A DNA stretch of 42,478 nt from a bacterium (lineage in GTDB: Bacteria; SAR324; XYD2-FULL-50-16), in contig JAHJRI010000013.1 in the NCBI GenBank assembly GCA_018830885.1, forward strand, positions 1 to 42,478. The letters run 5' to 3'. Position numbers and translations under genes: made by a program. Below are positions 26,432 to 34,300 of the stretch, piece after piece (within the stretch, counting starts at the first letter, position 1; every line of letters begins with the position of its first letter). The notes beneath the pieces are model-generated. The model was not told the DNA's origin. It searched no databases and saw only the letters and a list, made by a program, of their open reading frames with translations.

Positions 26432-27443
26432 TTGTCTTTCTCGTTGATAAAATGAAATCGCGGACGGTATTGATTGCCTCCCGGCTGGCCAGCGAACCCG
26501 GATCATAGGTGGCAAACTTGACCAGGTCGGCCAGTTCCAGGAACTGTTGCAGAATCGCCTGCTGTTCGGTGTTAAAATGGATCGCGTCCCGAATCCCGTG
26601 GATAAACTCATCTGTTGTCTGCTCACGGGCTCTCAGCCCGTAACGGTGCTCCACAAAGGTTCGCAGAATAGCGGAAAGCTCGACATGCAGACGCTCGTAC
26701 TGCTGCTGGGAGATATAGTCCTTTTGCTCCAGCTCCTTCAATCGGTGCAGGGACTCCTGCAGGTAGTCGACGGGTTGCGCTGCAGGGGGCGTGGTTTTGC
26801 GAAAACGGGTTCTGATGGCTATTCCCAGCCAGAGCGCCGCCACCAGCAAACCCAGTCCCAGCGTGGACAGGATGAGGGGCAGATAGTCAAAAGCCGGCAG
26901 AATCGGGCCCCTGACGTCACGGATATCCGCCTGCGCATCCAGCCCGACGGATGTCACCCGGTAGGGAATGTCGGATGTCTTGATTTCATAAACGGGCCAT
27001 TGCTCCAGACGGGGCTGTTTTTCGGATTCCAGACGGAAAAAAAACCGCAGGGGGTGGAACTGGAACTCCCCTGACCGCTGGGGTTCGAAGCGATAGGTCC
27101 ATGTCTTGATGATGCGGTTCCGTTTTTCCGACCAGGTAAGTTCCTCGCTGGGAGTTTGTACCAGCAACAGGGGGGCATAGATCGACTCTGAAAGATAGGG
27201 TGGTTCCACGCGAACGGTTTCGCTGTGCTCGATGCGAACCGTCACTGTCAGAAAATCGGTGAGTTCTATGGATTCTGAAGAAAGACCGATCACTACTTCG
27301 ATGGGGGCACCGCCCAGATGGAAGCTTTTTTCGATTTTCTGCGGGGCGATGGCCTTTTTCGATTCTGCCGGTTCCGGGGCTTTGCAGCTGAAGGTCAGCA
27401 GCAGGATGAAGCCGAGTGTACAGCAAAAAAAGCGGTATTTCAT
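26421..27443 (-). CDS. Bat-operon lipoprotein with central membrane helix (BatD/DUF4381-like)
   Basis: 340 residues. The N-terminus is a lipoprotein signal (FILLLTFSC, lipidated Cys at 20). An extracytoplasmic immunoglobulin-like region follows (about 40-175; VVIGLSSESIELTDFLTVTVRIEH...TWTYRFEPQRSGEFQFHPLRFFF), as in BatD and DUF4381 proteins. A membrane helix (FDYLPLILSTLGLGLLVAALWLGI, about 185-210) leads to a helical cytoplasmic domain (LHRLKELEQKDYISQQQYERLHVELSAILRTFVEHRYG). It overlaps DUF58 by 4 bp (ATGA) and the VWA gene by 11 bp, so the three are translated together. Both a lipid anchor and a transmembrane helix in one protein is normal for this group. Confidence 0.82.
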   Translation of the reverse strand: MKYRFFCCTLGFILLLTFSCKAPEPAESKKAIAPQKIEKSFHLGGAPIEVVIGLSSESIELTDFLTVTVRIEHSETVRVEPPYLSESIYAPLLLVQTPSEELTWSEKRNRIIKTWTYRFEPQRSGEFQFHPLRFFFRLESEKQPRLEQWPVYEIKTSDIPYRVTSVGLDAQADIRDVRGPILPAFDYLPLILSTLGLGLLVAALWLGIAIRTRFRKTTPPAAQPVDYLQESLHRLKELEQKDYISQQQYERLHVELSAILRTFVEHRYGLRAREQTTDEFIHGIRDAIHFNTEQQAILQQFLELADLVKFATYDPGSLASREAINTVRDFILSTRKTNED

Positions 27444-28366
27444 TGCGCGCGGAGACTGCGATTTTTGAAAAATCGGATCAGGTCCCTTTCAAAGGGCTGA
27501 TCGGTTCGGATTTGCAGATGGTCCACGCCGATTTTTCTCAAAAAAGCGTGTCTTTCCTCATCAAATTTTGAGCGGTTTGCCCGGTACCGCTCCTGCCAGG
27601 TGTGGCTGCCGGTATCAACCAGAAACTGCTCGCCGGTCTCCGGGTCCAGCATCTCCACCAGTCCTATGGAGGGCAGCTCTGTTTCGGAGGGGTCGGTAAT
27701 TTCAACAGCGACCAGATCATGCCGTTTGCTGGTCAGATTCAGATTCCTGGCATAGTCCCGATCAAGAAAGTCAGAAACGAGGAAAACGACCGCTCGGCGT
27801 TTGTTTACCCGGTTGAAAAATTCCAGGGCCGCATGGATCGCTGTTCGATGATGACGGGGTTGAAAGACCAGCAGTTCGCGGATCACTCTGAGAACATGGG
27901 TTTTCCCTTTTTGTGGGGGGATAAACAGTTCGATCTGATCTGAAAACAGGATCAGGCCGACGCGGTCGTTTTTTTTGATTGCATTGAAAGCCAGTACCGC
28001 ACAGAATTCTGCCGCCACCTCCTTTTTCAGCTGTCTGCCGCTGCCAAACCCGCCGGAAGCCGAAATATCCACCAGGAACACCACGGTCAGTTCACGTTCT
28101 TCAACATAACTTTTGACATAGGGGGCTCCGAAACGGGCAGTCACGTTCCAGTCGATCATTCGTTCCTCATCCCCCTCCTGGTATTCACGGACCATATCGA
28201 ACTCCATACCGCGCCCTCTGAAAGCGCTCTGATACTCTCCCGCCATGACATCATTGACAATCCGGCGGGATCGGATATGGATCTGGCGTACTTTTTTGAG
28301 GAGCTCTTTTTCAGGTGGGGTACGATCTTGCTGATGTCTGTTGGCCGTCCGGTTCCAAAACCACAT
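27440..28366 (-). CDS. DUF58 domain protein (Bat-type operon)
   Basis: 308 residues, soluble. It shows the DUF58 signature in the first third (RSRRIVNDVMAGEYQSAFRGRGMEFDMVREYQEGDEERMIDWNVTARFGAPYVK) followed by a VWA-like fold (ELTVVFLVDISASGGFGSG...DRVGLILFSDQIELFIPPQKG). The MIDAS-like DISAS motif is kept. DUF58 proteins usually sit next to a MoxR ATPase; here none is upstream, where a MITE copy lies 107 bp from the start codon, then the opposite-strand pcm gene. It heads a tightly overlapping three-gene operon. Function is inferred from the family: chaperone-like assembly with MoxR and VWA partners. Confidence 0.9.
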   Translation of the reverse strand: MWFWNRTANRHQQDRTPPEKELLKKVRQIHIRSRRIVNDVMAGEYQSAFRGRGMEFDMVREYQEGDEERMIDWNVTARFGAPYVKSYVEERELTVVFLVDISASGGFGSGRQLKKEVAAEFCAVLAFNAIKKNDRVGLILFSDQIELFIPPQKGKTHVLRVIRELLVFQPRHHRTAIHAALEFFNRVNKRRAVVFLVSDFLDRDYARNLNLTSKRHDLVAVEITDPSETELPSIGLVEMLDPETGEQFLVDTGSHTWQERYRANRSKFDEERHAFLRKIGVDHLQIRTDQPFERDLIRFFKNRSLRAQ

Positions 28367-28473
28367 TTTTCTTCCTGCCGGGGATCTTTCTCTCAGTTGG
28401 CGGTGTCAATTACTGCGCTGATCAGTGAATCCTATCGGCAGTCGCCGGGGTTGTCAATATCCCGGCTCGATCG

Positions 28474-28641
28474 GGTGCACCAAAATCATGTGGGTAGTTC
28501 GTCACACCCGCGCAGGCGGGTGTCCAGATGTGTAAGCGGTGAAATACACCTGGATGCCTACCTCCGTGGGCATGACGGGACAGATACAGCTCTTTTTTGT
28601 TGAAACGAAATTCGAAATTGCCCACATGATTTTGGTGCCCC
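28474..28641. mobile_element. MITE-like element copy 3 (168 bp), same termini but different core
   Basis: The terminal inverted repeats GGTGCACCAAAATCATGTGG (28474 onward) and its partner ending at 28641 match at 20 of 21 positions and resemble those of copies 1 and 2. The flanks GGCTCGATCG (28464-28473) and CGCTCAATCA (28642-28651) agree at 7 of 10, an eroded 10-bp target duplication. The core (28500-28577) is the CCCGCG/CTGGAT hairpin also found alone at 12205-12269. The 28367-28770 gap holds only this element. Confidence 0.85.
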
Positions 28642-28770
28642 CGCTCAATCATAATCCTTTACGAAACGATATCGGGCAGGTTATTTTATTACAAAAAACG
28701 GCCTGACGCATCCCTGCACAATTCTCTTAACCACTGAGCGCTGAATTGATTGAAGAGCCCGGAGAAGAAG

Positions 28771-29538
28771 ATGCCTGATTGGACCTGGACGCCGGAAGCA
28801 TCCGAATACGCCACTGCCAAGCGGAAGCTGCTGGAGTATTATCTCTTGATGAACTACGCAAAATCCCAGTTCAGTATCAATGCATTTGAAAGGGTTGCCC
28901 GCAGCCTGTTCCTGCCTGACAGTCAAAAACCCCATGCCTATAATGACAGTCCGCTGCCCATCGGGCATGGTCAGACGATCAGTGCGCCCCACATGGCATT
29001 TATGGAGTGTGATGCACTGAACGTCAGACCGGGAGACAAGGTCCTGGAAATCGGGTCCGGCAGCGGCTATCACGCCTCAATTACCGCTGAGATGTGCTGT
29101 TCGAGCAACATTACCCCTCCAGGTTGGCGTCCGCTGAGCACGCAATATGACGATGCCATTTATAATCAGGCCCATACAGAGCGGGGACGGGTGATCACGA
29201 TCGAACGGCTGCCCCAGCTGGTTTCATTTGCCTGCAGCAATATAGAAAAAGCGGGTTACGGGGACCGGATCACCGTCATTCATGGTGATGGTACCATGGG
29301 CTACGAGGCGGAAGCCCCCTATGACAAGATCCTGATAACGGCCGCCGGGCCCAGGATTCCGGTGGTACTGAAACAGCAGTTGAAAATAGGCGGGAAGATG
29401 ATTATCCCGGTGGGGGCCAAAAATTTCCACCAGGACCTGATCCTGGTGGAGCGGGTGAGTGAAACCGAGTGGACAAAACACAATATCGGGGGGGTGGTCT
29501 TTGTTCCTCTGATCGGAAAATACGGGTTTCAGTCCTGA
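28771..29538 (+). CDS. pcm: Protein-L-isoaspartate O-methyltransferase family
   Basis: SAM-dependent methyltransferase that starts repair of isoaspartyl residues in aged proteins. Family motifs: YNDSPLPIGHGQTISAPHMAFM (about 62-83), SAM loop VLEIGSGSGYHA (about 95-106), VITIERLPQL and VIHGDGTMGYEAEAPYDKILITAA, then LKIGGKMIIPVG. About 25 extra residues (roughly 112-137, MCCSSNITPPGWRPLSTQYDD) sit between the SAM loop and the second strand. I chose ATG 28771, which has GGAG at a good distance and gives 255 residues; a TTG at 28750 is the alternative. It stands alone between the MITE copy and the convergent repeat-protein gene. Confidence 0.9.
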   Translation: MPDWTWTPEASEYATAKRKLLEYYLLMNYAKSQFSINAFERVARSLFLPDSQKPHAYNDSPLPIGHGQTISAPHMAFMECDALNVRPGDKVLEIGSGSGYHASITAEMCCSSNITPPGWRPLSTQYDDAIYNQAHTERGRVITIERLPQLVSFACSNIEKAGYGDRITVIHGDGTMGYEAEAPYDKILITAAGPRIPVVLKQQLKIGGKMIIPVGAKNFHQDLILVERVSETEWTKHNIGGVVFVPLIGKYGFQS

Positions 29539-29582
29539 TCCGCTTTTCGGTGTCGGCCGGTTGAACCCTTTGACGACACCTG

Positions 29583-30296
29583 CTACTGCATGCCGTTCAC
29601 GATCTTCAGGATATCTTCCGTTTCCTTGAACAGTTTATATTCGGCTATTTCTCTGACCGCGGGCACATGGTCGATCAGATAGCGCAGCTCAGTGTTTGTG
29701 GCACCCCTTTTCATCAAGGCATTCCATGCCTTCTGGCGGAACTCTTTGACGTGTTCGATGATCCGGCACAGTTCGCGGTTGGTATGCTCTCGCTGGGTCA
29801 GTTTGTCCCAGGCTGCTTCCCGGAGCCCTTCATTTTCCTGCATCAGGTGAATTAGTTCATCATTTGAAATCTGCTGGGTGAGGATGATCTTCCAGCATTC
29901 GTCCTTCAACGCGTCGACATAATCAAGAATCAGGCGGAGTTCTTTGCCACGGGGGCTCAGGCTGATGAATTTCTGCCAGGCGACCTCCCTGAGTTCCGGG
30001 ATTTGAATGATCGTCGAGACCACGAACTTGTATATGCTTTCCCCTTTGGTGACCAGAATCTCAAAGGCTTTCTCCTTGAACGCCGGTTTACCGTCCCGCA
30101 TAATCTGGTACAACTCGAATTTGGTCGGTTCCTGCTTGAACAGTTGTTCCAGTGCTTTCTCCGCCAGCGGTTCAGAATGGATCACCAGGTAGCAGAGCTG
30201 GGCGTTGTCCGGACCCGGGTTGCTGCTCAATAATTGTTCCCAGATCAATTTTTGGTTGATATCCGATTCGGTCTGTTTTTGTGTTGCATTTCCCAT
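29583..30296 (-). CDS. Protein of tandem 28-residue helical repeats
   Basis: 237 residues, soluble. From about residue 40 to the end it is made of six or seven tandem repeats of 28-29 residues. The four clearest start at REVAW, KDECW, REAAW and RQKAW and are exactly 28 long. The consensus is R-E-x-A-W-x-x-L, then T-N-x-E-L, then I-I-x-x-V-x-x-L. Each unit should form a helix pair and the whole a curved solenoid, as in HEAT-like proteins, but the motif is none of the standard ones I know (TPR 34, HEAT about 37-40, LRV 24). I chose ATG 30296, which has CGAGGT at a 5-nt spacer; ATG 30311 is possible. It probably binds protein or RNA; the partner is unknown. Confidence 0.8.
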   Translation of the reverse strand: MGNATQKQTESDINQKLIWEQLLSSNPGPDNAQLCYLVIHSEPLAEKALEQLFKQEPTKFELYQIMRDGKPAFKEKAFEILVTKGESIYKFVVSTIIQIPELREVAWQKFISLSPRGKELRLILDYVDALKDECWKIILTQQISNDELIHLMQENEGLREAAWDKLTQREHTNRELCRIIEHVKEFRQKAWNALMKRGATNTELRYLIDHVPAVREIAEYKLFKETEDILKIVNGMQ

Positions 30297-30380
30297 CCAT
30301 ACCTCGTTCATTTTAATAAAAAACCTTACCCGATTCCATGTTGCCTTAGTCTTTTTACCTTTTAGTCGATTGTCAACCAA

Positions 30381-31275
30381 ATGACAAGCGAATTCCTCAA
30401 TTTTTAGGTGAAAACCGGCATCTTGCCAGTTGATTACGGGCCATCGTCTGGAATCTCACCATTGTCTGCAGAACGGTTCCGGAGACGGTGAAAATTTCGG
30501 AACGGATGATTCAAAAAAATCTGCCGTGAACCCTGCCGCCCATGACGGATCGGTTATATTGACCGTGTTCAGTGGTTTCGGAACAATCGGGGCTCACCTG
30601 ATGACAGACTAAGGGGGGAACAGATCGTTGATCCAGCAGGTGCAACGTGGAAACCCGGGCAGGAGATGGTTTCAGTCTTGGAAACAGTGTCCGGGAGCAG
30701 GACGATCAGGCGGTCAATGGCCCTGACTATATGGGTACAGGCTTTTGAGACGGAATCTACCCCGGTTTTCAGTAGAATTTCTAAAGGGTGTTGTGTGAGC
30801 AACAAAATGCATCTCAACTCAACCTGTCCCATTTTTCAGGGCCATCGTGCCGCTTTCTGGAAGCTCTGGCGATGGACTGAGCAGCAAAGGCAGCTGGTCG
30901 TCAGCGGTCTGCCCAGATGCGTCTGCCTTCGTCTGAAAGTCGTGGCCATTATGACACATTCATCTTCAGATTTCCACTTAAATCTGCAAATTTTTTTTTA
31001 AGCAGACCCCACATCCTGGTCGGATCATCCTTACCCTGTGGCATCGCTGTGAATCTTGTGAATTCAGCCATGGTTGTCTTCCGAGGGCGGTTGGTTCATG
31101 AGACGCGAGACATGCAGCTTAGAATAGACCGAACATGACTTCAGTTAATCAAGGTGCCCTTAGTTGAATGTGTAACTTCATGGTACTGCAACAAAGCCCT
31201 GTAAACCAAGCAGGCGATAAGTCGTCAATCGCCATGCGGCTCTCAGAACTTTCATTTCCCCTTCCTTGGGTTGTG
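30381..31275. other. Gene-poor stretch of about 0.9 kb
   Basis: Only short ORFs of 60-111 codons on either strand, without ribosome sites or recognisable motifs. I see no tRNA, no strong hairpin and no MITE copy. It could be decayed coding sequence or a long regulatory region of the large CHAT gene. Confidence 0.5.
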
Positions 31276-31304
31276 TTGCATAGTTCATTGAATTGGGCTA
31301 TTCT
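31276..31304 (+). promoter_or_regulatory. Promoter of the TPR-CHAT gene
   Basis: TTGCAT (31276-31281), a 17-bp spacer and TATTCT (31299-31304) give a good sigma70-type promoter with a leader of about 83 nt before ATG 31394. Confidence 0.55.
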
Positions 31305-31393
31305 ATCACCGTTATCAGGATAAAACATCGATAAACCAGGATGTTATCTGCCATCCATCCCATTCACGACCCTATATCCTTTCCGGAATTCAC

Positions 31394-34300
31394 ATGAGAA
31401 TCCGATCGTTCATGACCAGGCCCCTTGTAAACGCGATCAGTATCATTTTTCTGATGGCCATCCTGCTGCCACTCTCCTTGTCTGGAAAGCCGCTTTCACC
31501 GACACAGCTGGACCAGATCCGGACACAACTGCAGTCAGAGCAGGATATTGTCGTACGGACCAAGCTTTATGTGCTGCTGATCAAGAATGCTGCTGAAAAC
31601 CAGACTGCAGAAAATGAGATCCCGTATCGGCTGGAGTTGCACCGGAATCTGATGGACACGTCGTCTCTGCGGCCTGAATATATCGCCAACCTCTATCAAC
31701 TTGCCACCCTCTATTATCAGAACGGATCCTATCAGGCAGCCTTGGAGTACTATGAATTGCTTTTTAAAAACCTGTCCCTGACCGAGACAAAAATCCGGAA
31801 CCTGGTTCTGCAGCATCTCAGTAAGGTCTCTTCCAGGTTGAACAGAACCGATCTTGAGGAGAAGTATCTGGCACTCTACGTGGTCTCCCTGGGAAAAGTC
31901 TCCAGCTATTATGAGACCAGCAACGGGTATGAAATGCTGTTGCAGCTGGCAGCGAAAACCCAATCCGGCAAAGAGGGGTACTATTTTGAGAACTGGTATC
32001 AGAGCGCTGTGCAAAACGGTGAGATCAAGGACCGGAAACGGGTGCTGACCCAATGGGTCAACTTTGTCACCCAGACGGAAGCCTCCTTTTCACCGAAACC
32101 GTTTGACCTTCTAGTAGAACTCCTTGAGGAACAAAACGCCCAGGCAGAGCTTCAGGAACTCAGGCGACTCTATGCACAGCACACGCCTGATGAAGCCAAA
32201 AAAATAGCGCTTTTTGAGGCAATTCACCAGACCAACCAGGAACAACAGAAACCCACAGAACTGGGTCTCCTGACCCGGCTGTACCAGTTCTATCATAACA
32301 GTCAAAACAGTCAGAACCTGAAAAAAGAGCAGACTATCCTCGAGATACTGGCTCAGCGCGACGATTATGAAAAGCGGGATGAAGCATTGAAACAACTGGC
32401 CATTCTTTCCCAGAAAAATGAGGACTGGATTCTGGCGCTTAACATCCATCAGAAACTGCTGGCGCGATATCCACTGGATAGCAGCGAAGAAGCGGTGCTG
32501 ATTCTGGACAATCTGATCAGTATCTCCCAGAAGCTTTCCAAGGACGACCTGGTCCTGCAATACCTGAGACAAAAGGCCTTAACCGAATCCAGATTTATTC
32601 AGGACCGGTCACGGTATCAATCCTTCGTGCTGGCCCTGGATATTTACAGGCGAAAACAGGATTATGGTGCCGGGATTGCGCTCTATCAGGAAATGACCCG
32701 GGCTCCTTTCCAGGTGTCGCCCTTTCCGGGAATGGTTGACATCCACCTCCAGGGTGCGTTGCTGATGGAAGAACAGGGAGACTATGAAAACGCTGTCAAG
32801 ACCTATCAACGATCCCTGGACACACTTCTGGGTAACGCGCAGCCGGACCTGCAACAGGCGGTGACCATTGCGCAACGGATATTGCTGCTGACGGAAAACC
32901 ATTTCCCGGGTGAGCGGGAGATCGACGTTCTCAAACAGATAACCGAGATTCATAAAAAACGGGGTCAACCGGGGGATCAGGCCAAAACAGAGCTGATCAT
33001 TGCGCAGAAACTGGAAAAAGCAGGCAACAAGAAGTCTGCTGTCGGCTTCTACAACCAGGCCCTGGCGAGCTATCGTATCGCCAGGGATGAAAAGATGGTC
33101 AGCCAGCTACTGACATTGCTGGCCAATCTTGAAGAGGGGACATCCGGGGAAAAACTGAATCGCCTGCAGGATCTTGAAGCCACCCAGGAAAAATCGGCGG
33201 ACAACCGGCAGTTGCTCGTCACCCGCATCGAAATCGGGAACTACTATAAATCCCAGGGGGATCTGGAAAATGCCATCACCTATTACCTGAAAGCGGGGAA
33301 TAGTGACGTCCCCGGGGACAGTCTTCAGACCGCAGAGGCGCTCTACTACGGCGGGTTGCTGCTCTCCCAGACCGGAAAAATCGCCCGGAGCAGCGAGGTC
33401 TTTCTGAAGGCGCTGCAGAAAAAGAACCCTGCGAATGAGAAGAACAGCGTTTTCGCACAAATTCACCAGGCATATGCAAAAAACCTGGATCAACAGCAGA
33501 ACCCCGAAAAAGCCCTGGAACAGATCAATATCGCCCTTGGATTTGACCTGAAGGATTTAAAGGGGTCGATGGTGGAGACCAAAGCGACCATTCTGATCAA
33601 CAGCAATCAGTATAAAGCGGCGGAAGCAACCCTGACCGGGTACCTGACCGGATTGGCAGACAAGCGGGGAACCACGCCGCTGATGATTCTGCTGGCAAAG
33701 GCACAACTGGGGTCCCAGGATCTGGACCCGGCACTGTCGACACTGGAGCAGGCTCAGAAAATGCAGGTTTCCAGCGAACTGACCCTTGAGCAATACGATA
33801 TCCTCAGTCTCAAGAGTTATACGTTGAGCCTGAAAAAAGAGATGGTCGCTGCCATCAACAACCAGGAGGAGCTGGTGGCTCGGCTGGAGCGTTCTGAGAT
33901 CAAGGAAAAGCTGGGCAGTGCCAACCTGGATCTGGCCAGGTATTACCTGGATATCGGGCGCATACCCGAAGCCCTGAAAGCGAACAAACAGGCAAATGGA
34001 TGGGTCAAGGAGGGGAGCGACGACTATTTGAAAATGCTGCTCAATTTTGCCAAAATCAGCCAGAAGCAGGGGAAGGCGGAAGAGTCCCTGGAGACCTTCA
34101 ACCAGCTGCGTGAGAAAATCAAACCCGATTCCCCCCCGGAGATCGCAGCGGAAATGTATTATCAGCGGGGATTTACCAATTTGAGTGCGTCCCGGCTGGA
34201 GGATGCCCTGTCTGATTTCAAACAGGCCGAAACAGCCTATACTGGCCTCAATCAGCAAACGGAAGTCATTCAATCAAAAATGGCTCAGGCGAATGTCCTG

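Noticed and set aside
28500-28577. Possible CRISPR repeat or riboswitch
   Set aside because: Only a single hairpin unit within MITE ends; no spacer-separated array and no aptamer-like conserved core.
30569-31001. Two overlapping ORFs of 87 and 111 codons in the 0.9-kb gap
   Set aside because: Opposite strands, irregular composition, no start signals; a transposase remnant was considered but no motif was found.
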